A stretch of 64,000 bases of DNA from Protopterus annectens (Eukaryota; Chordata; Ceratodontiformes; Protopteridae), in contig NC_056737.1 of assembly GCF_019279795.1 (NCBI RefSeq), forward strand, positions 39,612,515-39,676,514, written 5' to 3'. The notes beneath the pieces are model-generated. The model saw only the letters and a list, made by a program, of their open reading frames with translations. It searched no databases and was not told the origin of the DNA. The number at the start of each line of letters is the position of its first letter. Within the stretch, counting starts at the first letter, position 1. Positions 9,796 to 21,190 of the stretch are shown here, in pieces. A program made the translations under genes and the position numbers.

Positions 9796-11700
9796 GGGGT
9801 TGCCCGACTGTCCGTCACTGGAGGCAGTCGGGGGAAGACTTTCATTGTACCCAAAAGCCTGGCTAAACATAACGCAAGACAGATGGGTACATTTAATAAT
9901 ATCCAGAGGTTACAGAATCCCATTTGTTCAGCCCCTTTACCGTCATGCAAGTCCCTCCCAAATGTTCCACCCAATCTGAGGGACCAAGCAGTTATAGAAG
10001 TTTCAAAACTGCTAGAAAAAAAAAGAGTCATCCAGGAAGTCCCGGCAGACCAACACAGATCCGGAACTTTCTCAGGGTTCTTTTTGGTACCAAAAAAGAC
10101 AGGGGACTGGAGACCTATTTTGGATCTCAGCAGACTAAACAAGTCTGTTCAAAGAACAAAGTTTTGGATGGTTATGCTACAGTCCATTCTACCCTTTCTG
10201 GGTCAGGACAATTGGATGTGCTCTATAGATCTCCAGGATGCGTACTATCACATCAAAATGGACAGATGCTCCAGGAGGTTCCTTTGCTTTTGGCTGGGAG
10301 CCAGTCATTACCAGTTCAGAGCTCTGCCCTTTGGTCTCACCACAGCCCCCAGGGTGTTCACCAAATGTATGGCAGTGGTCACGGCTCACCTGAGGCGTCA
10401 AGGATTCCAGGTGTTTCCATATCTAGACGACTGGCTCCTTACTTCTACTACCAGGCATCAACTCCTTCAAGGCAGGGACTATACAATCTCAATTTGCTCC
10501 CAGCTAAGCATTACCATAAATTTCAAAAAATCTGCCTTGTTGCCCTGTCAATCTATTACTTATATAGGAGCAGACTTAGATACAAGGAGCATGTCTGCAA
10601 ATCTACCTTTGGACAGGGTGTCCACAATTCGCCAGCAAGTTGAAGTCCTCATGCAATGCAAAAGAGTACAAGTCAAGTACGTCCTTCAAACTCTAGGTTC
10701 TATGGCGGCGGCAGTTCTTCTGATACCCCTGGCCTGCTTTCACATGAGAATCCTGCAGTGGCTTCTTTTCACGCAGTGGGCTTTCCAACAGCTCCCCATG
10801 TCTCACATGATCATCATTACAGAAGCATGCAAAAGGCACCTTTCTTGGTGGACGGTCTCCCCACTAGTGATTCAGGGCAGACCCTTCATTCAGCCCGCTC
10901 CGGTTCCTACAGTGACCACGGACGCCTTCCTGATAGGGTGGGGGGGGGGGCATTATCAGGGAAGGACAGTCCAGGGCACTTGGCAGGCTCACAAGTACCA
11001 TCTGCATATAAACGTCCTAGAAATGAGAGCCTTGCTCCTAGCATTACAAGCTCTTCAGGACTCTCTTCCTTCTGGGACCATTGCAATTCAAACGGACAAC
11101 ATGTCAGTGGTGTTGTACATCAACAAGCAGGGTGGAACCAGGTCCTACCCCCTATGTCGAGAAGTGCTCAGACTCTGGCAGTGGACGATTTCCTCCCAAC
11201 AATTTCTGATTGCGACTCACATCCCTGGGACGTCCAGTGTCATAGCTGACCGGCTTAGCAGAGCTATTCTCATGCCTCGAGTGGTCTCTGAATCAGGTAG
11301 TTGCGGATTTAATCTTCCGCAAATGGGGTCAGCCTTGCTGCGACCTTTTAGCCACCCCCTTCAACAGCAAATGCAGCAACTACTTCTCCCTTCTTCCGCT
11401 TCCTGGTCACTCTCCCAGAGACGCTCTAGTCCACGATTGGCCTCAGGGACTTCTTTATGCCTTCCCTCCGTTTCCCCTGATACCGAAACTCATTCAGAAA
11501 GCTATGTCGTTGGGTTGCAAAATGATCCTCATTGCCCCCTACTGGCCCCGACAGATATGGTTCCCATTTCTGCACCATTACCTTCTCGAGCGGCCTTGGA
11601 CTCTGGATCTGATTCCAGACCTACTGATTCATCAATCAAGCGGGCTGCATCAATCCCTTCAAACGCTCCAGCTCACAGCTTGGTTGCTTCACTTCCAACC
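9776..11700 (+). pseudogene. DIRS copy 2 pol: RT-RNase H-methylase-like
   Basis: The pol N-terminus (EGLPDCPSLEAVGGRLSLYP) is in the frame 9539-9979. The main frame is 9883-11865, holding RT motifs FFLVPKKTGDWRPILDLS, FGLTTAPRVF and catalytic YLDD (10420-10431), then RNase H blocks TVTTDAFLIGWG, LEMRALLLALQAL and QTDNMSVVLYI, and PGTSSVIADRLSR. After about 11300 the methylase-like end is found in another frame (ILIAPYWPRQIWFPFL, around 11520-11580). At least two frameshifts separate the parts, so a full pol cannot be made. The RT catalytic box itself is intact. Confidence 0.88.
9790..9832 (+). promoter_or_regulatory. Putative gag/pol recoding signal: CCC-TGA plus 3' stem-loop
   Basis: Gag ends CCC-TGA (9790-9795). 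Pol is open through this point in the +1 frame, reading CCT-GAG-GGG as Pro-Glu-Gly. Seven nucleotides after the stop a stem begins: CCCGACTGTC (9803-9812) pairs with GGCAGTCGGG (9823-9832), 10 bp with one T-G wobble and a 10-nt loop. Copy 3 has the same stop context, the same 7-nt spacer and a 10-bp stem with its wobble at a different pair. Slippery codon + stop + 3' structure at this spacing is how +1 frameshift sites such as that of antizyme are built. Function here is inference. Confidence 0.6.
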
Positions 11701-12711
11701 TTAGCCAGGCTTCCCAGTATTTCCCCGGCCGTACGCGACATTATTGTTTCCTCCCATGAGTCTGCCACCAGAAGGACTTGCGCTAGTAAATGGAAACGTT
11801 TTTCTTGTTGGGCAGAGGATAAGATCTCTTCACAGCCCCTATCCACAAAATCTTGGATTTCCTAACAGAACTCTTTCATTCGGGGTCCGCTTCTGCTACA
11901 ATCAGGGTTCAATTAGCGTCAATTTCAAATTTTCATGTCGGGTTAATGCAAACATTGTCTCATAAGCTATGTAAAGCGTTTCTAAGATGGGCTACTCTCC
12001 TTAGACCCCCAGTGAGAGATCCTCCTCCTCCTTGGGACCTTAATTTGGTACTAACCTCATTAATTATGCCCCCTTTTGAACTGGCAGCTTCCTGCTCCAT
12101 TAAGTTTCTATCTTGGAAAACTCTTTCTGGTAGCTATTACTTCAGCCAGACGTGTCTCTGAACTTCAGGCACTATGCGTCCGTCCACCATACTTAGTATT
12201 TCATAAGGACAGGGTAGCTCTGAAGACTAATCCCTCTTTCCTTCAGAAGGTCTGCTCAGAAAATAATTTGAACCAGTCTATAGATCTACCTGTGTTTTTC
12301 CCTAACCACACCAACAAGGCAGAATACAAGCTACATCAATTGGATGTTCATAGACAGTTGCGTTTCTACCTGCATAGGACGAAGGATATAAGGAAGTCCG
12401 ACCAACTTTTCCTTTCCTATGCTCGGGGCAATCAGGATCTCCCAGTTTCCAAAGTGACCTTATCCAGGTCTCATATTATTACCTTTATCTATCAACTAAG
12501 GAACAAAGTCTTGCCAATCAAACCGAAGGGTCATACTACCAGGGCCTTAGCCACCTCTGTAACCTTCCAGTCTAGGTTGTCCATGGACTCTATCTGTGCC
12601 GCTGCTACGTGGGCAAATCCTCACACCTTTATTTCTCATTACAAGCTGGATTTGGTCTCCAGAAGTAGAGCTGACTTTGGTTCCACTGTTCTGAAGAGTC
12701 TGTTCCAATGA
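11700..12711 (+). pseudogene. DIRS copy 2 tyrosine recombinase (frameshifted)
   Basis: Three frames carry successive parts. 11700-11865 has SATRRTCASKWKRFSCW (core-binding start). 11853-12161 has ATIRVQLASISNFHVG and the RPPVRDPPPPWDLN linker. 12076-12711 has the catalytic half with box I ITSARRVSELQAL, LDVHRQLRFYLHRTKD, box II H-T-T-R and the nucleophile Tyr at 12640-12642 in FISHYKLD. All catalytic residues are present, but two frameshifts separate the domains. The enzyme would integrate the circular cDNA. Confidence 0.88.
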
Positions 12712-12743
12712 GCCACCCAGGATTCTAGGTGCTAGGGATGCTG

Positions 12744-12850
12744 TCCCAACCAGCAAGAACGAAGGCGAGATTGACAACTTAACATAAAGAAGTTATGTAC
12801 CTACCATAATGTTCCATGTTAGTTGTCTTCATCTCGCCTTCTTTCTTGCG
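12744..12850 (+). repeat. DIRS copy 2 internal complementary region
   Basis: The first half (12744-12785) is the reverse complement of the left end of the element, down to its first base (AACTTAACAT). The second half (about 12790-12850) is the reverse complement of the outer right end (AAGTTATGTACCTACCATAA). The junction between the two halves reads AAAGAAG, that is CTTCTTT on the other strand. Confidence 0.88.
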
Positions 12851-13014
12851 TCCCCCCCTCCATCCTCCTATCCTATTGGACCAAGAGGAGTTCAGTTTCA
12901 CTGGCTGAGTGTTCTCTGGTTTGTTTCCTTTACTGACTTGGACAGTAGGACAGGTATGTTTAACCATTTGTTTGGAGGTGTTTCTTCCTATAGCTATGTC
13001 TGGAGTTAGCTATT

Positions 13015-13206
13015 TCAAATGAGATCTGGGTTGCTAGCGCTAGGCATCATGGGATAAGGGGTAGCCTCGAGCCAGTAAACAGCTCTCGAGCTATTGAAGA
13101 TGGCCAAGTCGGAGCCAAGGATCGGCTCCGATCCCAACCAGCAAGAAAGAAGGTGAGATGAAGACAACTAACATGGAACGTTATGGTAGGTACATAACTT
13201 TTTTTT
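13015..13206 (+). repeat. DIRS copy 2 right inverted terminal repeat
   Basis: Inverted copy of 7076-7234 with an outward extension carrying TTATGGTAGGTACATAACTT. The terminal T-run (13199-13206) makes the exact last base uncertain by a few nucleotides. CR1 sequence resumes with ACAGCAGTTATTG. Confidence 0.85.
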
Positions 13207-13860
13207 ACAGCAGTTATTGACAATATAAGCTCTTGATGGAATGCATGCATGTTAGAGGGAGACTTGATAACAGCTGTTAGCTTACAATCATCCAAAAACT
13301 TTAACCAGAGAGCCTCATTCTGACTGGAGATTGGAAAAGTACATACCAGAAAACAAGGTATCTAGAACTGATCCTTGAGCGACTCCACTAGTCTCTCTCA
13401 TGTTCTCAAAGGATGCCCCCCTGTCTAGCCTTGTGAGTCCTATCTGTAAGCCAATTCCCTTTCCATCTAATCAGATATGGGTCAGTTTAGAATTCAGTTT
13501 GTTTATTACATTTGTATATGATATCTTACCAAATGCCTGCGTAGCCCTCTCAAAAAAGTTTACAAAATTCATTAAACAGGTTCTACCCCAACAAAGCCAA
13601 ACCGATGGGAGTTGAGTCTAGTAAGATTTTTGATATTGTAGTTAATTAGGTCCATTATGATGCATTCCATAGCTTTGTATGTAAGATGTGTTAGGGTGAT
13701 GTGTCTATAATTCCTGGGATCTGTGGTGGGGCCATCCTGGTGGAGTGGTATTACAACAGCTGTGTGCCACTGCTGTAGGACAAAGCCAACGGGTAGGCTC
13801 AGATTGAAGATCACTTGTAGTGAGTTACTCTGTCTTCTCATTTGCTACCGTATGCCTTGA
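13207..13860 (-). pseudogene. CR1 LINE ORF2 fragment, 5'-side half, split by DIRS copy 2
   Basis: On the minus strand this is the RT core of the same CR1 copy as 6707-7075. 13841-13572 gives TAVVIPLHQDGPTTDPRNYR and KAMECIIMDLINYNIKNL, equivalent to TATVIPLHKGGATTDHGNYR in the copy at 37740-40434. Nearer 13230-13400 are degraded versions of the SGVAQGSVLDT and DDCKL blocks. It is heavily frameshifted. Confidence 0.8.
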
Positions 13861-15969
13861 TATTTTTCTCAGACTAGGACAATGGGACTAGCCCTTACAT
13901 TATTCATTTCTTTCTTGCTGCTGAAGCTGGTTAGATTTAAGTCTTTATTTTTGCTATGGAAAAGTTCCTGTGTTTGATCCCGAAGGGAAAAAAAGTACAA
14001 GCCTTCCAAGTAATGCTACAGTCATTCTATCACAAGGTATGATTCATACTGCCTCTGTCACTGATGTATGGATCATAACCTCAAGCAATTTCAAACGTGG
14101 CAAGACTTCAGCCTGGCTGCTTGGAAATGGAGGAGGAGAGTGATTAGTGCTACCTGATTTTTTTTGGAAGTGATGAACATTTGAGAATGCTTCACATGAC
14201 ACTAGCTTTAGTGTAGAATCATCAAAAATCAGCAAAGGAGCTGGAGACTAAACACCAGCCATGTGTCTCTCTGAGTAAGTTAGCTGTCAAGATGGTTTGA
14301 TTTGCTGTCACTCCTCCTCACCTAGTGAGAGGTTGAGTTCTTATTAGCCACTGGCAGATGATGAAGAGAGGCATGTCAGAGGTGCATAACTAGCAGTTAC
14401 CTTGAGGAATGCAATCCAGGATATCCATTCCAGTTCTTCATCAGTCAGTTGGCCAGATTATCAGCCCACTGAGTCTAGTAAGGCCTTTCTAACACATACT
14501 GAAGATGATCGACTGGGACCTCTTGCGTGCATCTGCAGCATATTGAGGGCATGCCAGCTTTTGGATGTGTGGAATTGCACCTGTAGGGAACATGATCTGG
14601 TGCAAGCTCTGTATCTGCAGAAGACTTTATACCCTAGCACCACCTCTGATATGCTCTTCCTTTGAAGCCAGGGTCCCATCACCTATCGTCTAGAGCTTGT
14701 CCGTCACAGTCATAATCCCATGTGCATTTGTCAGTTGAAGACCTGTTCCTCTTGGAGGTAGGGTTAGTACAGACGTCTCTCAAAGTCTGTATCACAGGAA
14801 GGGATTCTAGGCAACAGGTTGTTTTCTTCGAGGCAAACAAAAACAAGATGACTCCTTTCTCGTTTAGTTCCCTCCCAAATGACCCCGTCGTTTGGAGAAA
14901 TTTTTAAGCTTATGAAGCCCTCCATGGGCTGTTTTGCTAACCCTTATTTTCTCCCTTAAGCCATCTGAATGAGTATTTGGGGATGGAAGAAGAGCCCCCT
15001 GAGTCATCCCAACATAGAGCATGTACTAAAGGATTTGTGTTTTGCAGGCTGGAAGCTTATGGATTTTTTTCTGTGCCTGCATCTAAATGAAGAATGCCAT
15101 CTGCAAGCTCCTAGCAGAGCAACATAAAGTGCTTTCCAGGCATCTCAGGCCAGACTCGTACAATGTCTTCAGTGTAGTATATCATAGAGATCACATCACC
15201 TTCCCGCCTGATGAACAGGGTGGGCAGGATGATGATTCGTTCAGCACTGCCACTGAGATTTCTCAACTGCCTGTCTCCATCTTCAGCTTTCTCTTCTCTC
15301 TTGTGATGCAGGCAGCGAGCAGTCTGGCAGCATTTCCTTAAGTCAAGGAAGAGCTACTGTAAGGCCTTTTTCCATGGTATCTTCAGTGGGCTTCCATGTG
15401 ACCCTCTGTAATTTTTGTTTACATTTTCTTATATGCTTCATGAATGCCCACCAATTAAGAGTGACTTATGTTGGTATGAGGTACTGCATTCTCATCACAT
15501 AAGTTGGGACAGATGCCATCTTGGCCACATTAGTGCTCAGAAGCAGTTTTATGCTTTAGGATTTCTGCTGTTTTAAGTCTTTAAACTGGTGACTGTTTTT
15601 AGCATTACATATTGTCATTAAAATAAATTAGCATTGCTCTGTAGTAATCACTTCTGTTTTGTTGCTTCCTGACTCTGAACCTCTTTTACAAAACAGTAGA
15701 GACTTTGTGCCTGAAGATGTATGTTGTGTACAGTTTGAATGAAAATATTTAAGGTGATGTGCTTAAATTTCTTGGAATTGTTAACAGTGGCATTGTCTTT
15801 GTTTTGTTACCTTCATATTTTTCATAGCTCTAGCAAAATCAAATATATAAGGACCTGCCTACAAAAAATTGTTTTGTTTTTGAGACCACAGGCAAATAAT
15901 GTTTCAGGTTGAGACATTGTTCAGACTAATATGAGTTGAGTGTGGTTATGTTTTTTTTTTCTGCTACAG
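13861..15969 (+). other. Intronic sequence without recognised genes
   Basis: Several moderately long open frames occur (14402-14665 +, 15087-15341 +, 14461-14682 -) but none has a fold or motif I recognise. The 14400-15350 part is less A-T rich than its surroundings, which suggests an old inserted element of unknown type. The end (15940-15969) is the polypyrimidine tract and acceptor of the next exon. Confidence 0.4.
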
Positions 15970-16091
15970 GTGCTATCAAACTCCATACACCACTGCTGAT
16001 GCCAGGGAACAGGAAGCACTACGAACACAGTGAGGTAGCTTGTCTGATGGATCACAGTGGAATGCTGGTGATACTGCCGTTTGATCTAAGG
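15970..16091 (+). CDS. EIF2AK4: EIF2AK4 (GCN2) exon, HisRS-like domain, partial
   Basis: A T-rich tract and CTGCTACAG acceptor precede a 122-nt exon that ends AAGG before a consensus GTAAGT donor. Two nucleotides complete a split Gly codon, followed by 40 open codons: AIKLHTPLLMPGNRKHYEHS then EVACLMDHSGMLVILPFDLR. This closely matches the start of the histidyl-tRNA-synthetase-like domain of vertebrate GCN2, the kinase that phosphorylates eIF2-alpha when uncharged tRNA binds this domain. The exon ends in phase 0 and continues sensibly into the exon at 21424. GC content and the absence of stops set it apart from the flanking repeats. The gene call is by recollection of the family; a database search would settle it. 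Confidence 0.85.
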
Positions 16092-17335
16092 GTAAGTTAT
16101 GTTAAGTCAGTAAATCGCACATAGAAAATCTACAGCTGATTAAGGGATAAGATGTCTCAGATTATGCAGTTGATAAGAATGGTAATATTTCAGATTTTGT
16201 GACTGTGTGAGGGCTCTTTTACCCTGTGAAGGAGGCAGTTGAGCTATATTTGTGGGAGAGTGGGGAGACAGCACATATGCAGATGTCACTTGTTCCTAAA
16301 CTTCCATATTTATCACTTAGAACCACTTACTGCAACTCCATTCTTTCAAGTTCCACATATGGTCCGTGTACGTGCAGTCCCTGTAGTACAACTGCTATAT
16401 CCACACAATGATACATTATTTGTTTCTCATTATGCTCACTCCACACCAGCCCAAACTTAATTACCAAGAATTCTGGCCCAGTATCCACCATCTTACTCTT
16501 TCTGTAAATAGAACAATGCTGTCTCTCAAACCACCCACTACTTCAGTCTTCAGAACTTTTTTCTCAACAAGGGGAATGCCCCTAATGTGGGCCCCAGCTA
16601 GCAATCTTTAAGAGCTGGGCTGACAAGTCCCCATTAGGGAAAATCTTCCACTAACTTCTATTTTATGACGAAAACTTGTCTTTTTCTGTGAAAATCAGTG
16701 TTTAGGTAGGAAACTGAATGAGTTTCAACTGCCATTCCATCTCTAAGGGAGCTGTTGTATAAATTCTAGTTTGAAGTTTCTGTTAGGAAGTTTTTTTGTT
16801 TGAATTTTTACTTAAGAGTGTATGCTTTCTTGTGTTTGGGACAGGATACTGTGCATGTGGGAAACTGCCAGTTACCTCAGAACATCTTGTTCTCTGCCTT
16901 ATAGTTTACTGACTTGTCCAGGCTCCATTCCACACTTTTGACATATCTTTCTGGGCACATCTGGTCTCTTAGGTAGTACCTTCCTCTGTACACAAAAAGA
17001 AGAAAGTTTTAAAGGAATCTTCAGGTGTCAGTCCAGCTCCTAGTCTAACTCAGCTGCTGGTGGATGACTCTCTTGTAGCTGCTTGTTGTTTCTCAGACTG
17101 CCCATTTTTTTCCACCAGTCCTCTTGGTTTAGTTTTTTCAGCTACCATTGCCGGGGTAATAACCATGTCATCTGCAGCTGTAGGAATGCCCTTCTTGGCC
17201 ACTGGAAAACCACTTTTGTTGGTGTCTGAGGAAGACGTAGGTGATGGTTCTTCATTCAGCCAGGAAGGGAGGTGGAAACTGGGATCACTGTGCCCAATAG
17301 GAGTTGGTCTGTTTATAGGGAGTGTGTGCTTAGTC
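16092..17335 (+). other. EIF2AK4 intron, left part
   Basis: Starts at the GTAAGT donor. No gene is visible up to the Penelope-like element. The open frame from 17060 runs into that element, but its first 90 or so codons (to about 17335) are of unknown origin. The minus strand of 17050-17337 has an open, Ser/Thr/Pro-rich frame that I do not recognise. Confidence 0.5.
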
Positions 17336-18690
17336 ATAAAAAACTATCAAGCTTCTGTTTCTGTTGACATAACCACGTTCAGTAATGATTCCAGACAGGT
17401 TTCTGAAATCATTTGGAAAAACTGGCATTTTATCAGCAGTGATCTATACTTATCTGAAAAATTGGGTCAATTTCCAAAACTAGTTTTCAGAAGAGGTAAA
17501 AATCTTAAGGAGCTGTTACAGAACAATCCCTCGAGTTCTGACTTTTTTAGGAACAAGGGGTGTTCTATTTGTGGGTCTTGCAATTATTGCAACGTTATAA
17601 AAGTTGGAGGGTCTTTCCAAATTAACAGGAGGAAATATTATATCAAACACAGAATTAACTGTGATACTCGGTCCGTCGTTTATTTAGCTCAATGTGAATG
17701 CTGTCCTGCATTCTACATAGGCAAGACGGACCGAAAACTCCGACAGCGTATTTACCAGCATATATACGCTATGAGGAATCACAAATTGGATAATGCCCTG
17801 GCTAAGCATATAGAAAACAATCCTAACCATAAATTTAGCTTTATGGGCATAGACCATCTACCGAACAGCATCAGGGGCGGCCCTATATCATGTTTATTAG
17901 AACTTAAAGAACTTGAATGTCAAATAACACTTAATGCATTCAATAACCCAGGCTTGAATGAGAACTGCAATATTTCTGCAGTTCTCAAACTGAGAAGCTA
18001 TACTAGATAAAATAAAGTTATTCCAGATTGTGGATTTGATTTTTAGTATTTTAGATCCTGTGTGAATTTACTTTATATATATATATATATACACCATATA
18101 TATATATTTTATACAGATTGTTCTTAGTATTTGTAGCTATGTGAATATTTTTACAATTTTTCAGGACAATTCCTTCATTTATTATAATTCGAGTAATTAT
18201 TATTATTGATTTAGTAATAACACCAGGTCCTTTCCCTTTCCTTCATCCCCTTCTTTCCTTCCCCCCCCCCTTTTTTTCTTCCATCCATTCCTTCTTCCTT
18301 TTCCTTCCTGGTTTCCTTTATTGTTAGAACTTGCGATTAAATGCATCATATGCTTACCATTGTGATTTTTTAATAAGACTTAGTTACCCTTTGGTCGCCT
18401 TTTTGTGCGTACTTGGGTATATTCTACAATGTTTTTTTAATCTGTGCGTTTCAATAAGGATTTTGCAGGAAGTGATGTAATCCAACCACTTCCTTTAAAT
18501 ACTTTAAAAAAAGCTTAACGCTTGGTTTTATGACTTTTTTCTGAAGAAGCTGCATAACTTCTAAGCAGCGAAAACACTTTTTTAATAAAATAAACTTGCG
18601 TTCAAGCCTTTTGCATTTTGTGGATTCGTACTGCCAGGCTGCTATCCCGCTGAACTGCTGATTTTTTTTCGTTGGTTGACTGTTTGTTGT
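17336..18690 (+). mobile_element. Penelope-like element 1, 3' part with GIY-YIG endonuclease
   Basis: Frame 17336-18010 is the C-terminal region of a Penelope-like retroelement protein. A linker (PKLVFRRGKNLKELL) leads to a Cys-rich CSICGSCNYC knuckle and then a GIY-YIG endonuclease: VVYLAQC, FYIGKTDRKLRQRIYQH, and the downstream LAKHIEN and SFMGIDHLP-GG blocks. The tyrosine, arginine and histidine positions typical of the family are present and the frame has no stops. The RT portion is absent, so the copy is 5' truncated. The 3' tail (18011-18690) contains an (AT)n tract at about 18077-18110 and a hammerhead-like sequence near 18541. It lies within the EIF2AK4 intron. Confidence 0.85.
18541..18577 (+). 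ncRNA. Hammerhead-ribozyme-like motif in Penelope tail
   Basis: CTGAAGA, then A, then a hairpin GCTGC-(11 nt)-GCAGC, then GAAAA. This matches the hammerhead core CUGANGA - stem II - GAAA, with one extra A before stem II, a feature shared with the CTGATGAA versions at about 22310 (minus strand) and 33641. Penelope-like elements are known to carry hammerhead ribozymes in their terminal repeats. Whether stems I and III form here was not established. Confidence 0.45.
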
Positions 18691-18699
18691 TCTACGTTG

Positions 18700-20300
18700 G
18701 TTTCTGTTGACATAGCAGGTTTACTGAGATTTGCCAGGGGAAATTATTAATGTTTTTTTCCTTCTCCTCCTGATTCTTCAGGCAAGAGAAGGAACATTTG
18801 AGTCGTAGGAATAGACATTGCAAGGGTGTGGTTGTACCTAGCCCAGACAATATGGGACCAGTTATCCCGCTCCACAAGGGGGGATCCACCTTGGATCCCG
18901 GAAACTACTGTCCCATCAGTCTGACGAGCCTGATCTGCAAGGGCATGGAACTCATTATCATGGAACTTGTAAACAAAGATACTGGCAATCTTTAAACACT
19001 GGACTCCACCCAGTTTGCGTTCATGATGAACCTGATTGACTTCTTCGAATCAGTCTCCAGAGCTGTGGACGAGAGTAAGGCGGTCCACAAAGCCTATCTG
19101 GACCTTGCCAAGGCCTTCGACACTATCCCCCACTCTGGAGTCATAGATAAACTTACTAAGCTGGGCATAAATCCTTACATCACTGGATGAGTTACCAAAT
19201 GGCTTACTGACAAAACCCAGACTGTAAAAGTAGCCGACTCCAAATCCAGCTCCAGACAAGTGACAAGTGGAGTACCTCAGGGTTCAGTCTTGGGACCACT
19301 CTTGTTTGGCATCTACTTCTCTGAGGTACAGGTCAACACTAAGGGACTCTGGCTAACAAAGTTTGCAGATGACTGCAAACTGGGAGCCATTACTGAATCC
19401 CCAAATGATGTGGATATTCTGCAAAAGGGCCTTACAGAAACAGATGCTTGGTGCCAGAGCCACTGGCTCAAGCTTAACGCCAAGAAATGTATAGCTATCC
19501 CCTTTGGGAAAAACCATGTACCCATGAATTACCACATAGGTGGCAGTACACTAAACACCGAAAGTGTGATGAGAGACTTAGGGACACAGGTGGACAGTAG
19601 TCTCACCTTCGATAACCACATCACCACAACAATCAGGAAATCCTTCTATGTGGCACACCCCATCACTAAGGGCTATTCATCCAGAAAAAAGGAGGTCATT
19701 GTCCCACTGTACTCATCCCTTATTAGACCCGTTATAGAGTACAATGCCCCATTTGGTTTTTACCTCACAAAACATCTGTAACAGCTGGAAAGGCCACAGA
19801 AATACCTCACTTAAAAGAATCACAGGCCTAAAGCAGATGCCCTGTCCTGACCGTCTAAAAAAACTCCAGCTATACTCTGTGGCATATCATCTACTCAAAG
19901 GCAATCTCTGCTTAACATACAAGGCCATGTCAAACCCTGAGCTGTTGGACATGCTCCACTTACAGAAATCCCAATCCCTCAGAGTCACACGCTCCAAGGA
20001 TCTAAACCTTGTCGTCACAATGAACAAAACATGCTGAGGGATAGGTTCCTGACCCAGAGACTCCCCATACTCTGGAATAGACTGCCCATACATGTCAAGC
20101 AGAGCGCCTCTTTGGCCCTCTTCAAAAGGAACCTTGATGACTGGATGGGAGATAGGAAATTCACCCTGGGGATCACGTCAGTCATCCTGCTAGACAGGGG
20201 TCCAGGGAAGTAAATATTGTGGAAAGAAATATCCAGGGAATTCTGTGTACATGTGAATAGCTGCATCTGTCCACTTCTGAAGTTGCACTGGGCCATGGTT
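18700..20300 (+). pseudogene. CR1 LINE copy, ORF2 C-terminal half
   Basis: Frame 18798-18995 gives PVIPLHKGGSTLDPGNYCPI. 19260-19781 gives the RT palm TSGVPQGSVLGPLLFGIYFS and the catalytic FADD (KFADDCKLGAI), with the thumb (MNYHIGGSTLNTESVMRDLG). 20031-20213 gives RDRFLTQRLPILWNRLPIHV near the C-terminus. Stops and frame changes (for example TGA at about 19188 and after 19781) make it a pseudogene. It is the same family as the minus copies at 37740-40434 and 54690-57591. It is 5' truncated and ends at about 20300. Confidence 0.85.
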
Positions 20301-20389
20301 TGACAAATACATATGTAACTACTCTGTTGTTCTTGGCAAACTCTTATTAAAGCATCCTAGGTGAACATTGAGGTTTGTTAAAACCTTAG

Positions 20390-21190
20390 AAATAATGCTC
20401 AGCACTGCCCAGAGCTAACTGTAAATTTTATCACTTACTCAGACCCAGAAGACATAGCTAATATACTAGTGGATACATTTCCCAGATCTCAAACTCACAT
20501 TTACACTTTCCTTTCAAATAACCCATTTGCACTATCCAAGGCCAAGAACAATGCTTTTAAGGAGCCAGATAACCCGTCAGAAACTCCCTACAAAAGCTAT
20601 TCAGTGTCATCTTCCCTAGGGACTTTGTGCTGTATGAATGCAGGTTAGCAACCATCATCCCCTTGAACAAAGGTGAGGCATCAGTGGCCTAGGAACTTAA
20701 TATTTAAGTCTGACTAGCTTAATCTTTAAGGCTGTGAAAAGAATCATTATGGAATTAATAAACAAGGACTTGGGTAAACTGCAGACTGTTTGGTCTTATC
20801 AAGGGCAGATCCTGCCGACTTAACCTTGCTGACTTCTTTGAGAAGGTTATTGAAGCAAAGGATGAGGGCATATAAATACATGCTGCATATCTAGACCTTG
20901 CAAAGGCATTTAACAACAACCCACACCCTGTTGTCATAGATAAACAATCGTAGCTAAATGTTAATTCCTACATAGCTCATTGGTAACATTTGCTTGATAA
21001 ACAGTGCCTGTGAAATTAGGGTGGACTGCTCTACATCCTTCCAATGACCCATCACTAGTGGTATACTCCAGGGTTCAGTCCTTGGCCACTCCTCTTTGGC
21101 ATTTACTTCCCTGTAGTCAGCGCTGCTGTATAGGGTTTATGGATGACTAGGTTTGCAGATGACTGTAAACTTGGTGCCATGTCACCAAGA
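20390..21190 (+). pseudogene. Second, older CR1 LINE RT fragment
   Basis: Three-frame reading shows the same CR1 order as the preceding copy but heavily degraded: ATIIPLNKGE near 20650, LDLAKAFN near 20895, GIQGSVLG near 21065 and FADDCKLGAM near 21160. There are many stops. Direct adjacency to the fresher copy at 18700-20300 suggests two independent insertions, not a tandem. Confidence 0.75.

Larger units (their letters stand above)
7076..13206 (+). mobile_element. DIRS retrotransposon copy 2 (complete, decayed)
   Basis: A 6.1-kb element with left repeat (7076-7234), gag (7622-9795), pol (about 9776-11700), tyrosine recombinase (about 11700-12711), internal complementary region (12744-12850) and right repeat (about 13015-13206). 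The left end ATGTTAAGTTG and the right end TACATAACTT are both represented, inverted, in the internal region. It belongs to the family of copy 3. It lies inside a minus-strand CR1 LINE (6707-7075 and 13207-13860), so it is younger than that LINE. Several frameshifts have accumulated, but the RT YLDD and the recombinase catalytic residues survive, so it looks less damaged at active sites than copy 3. Confidence 0.92.

Noticed and set aside
17060..17335. N-terminal extension of the Penelope protein
   Set aside because: It shares no motif with Penelope linkers or RT and differs in composition; the frame is open there by chance.
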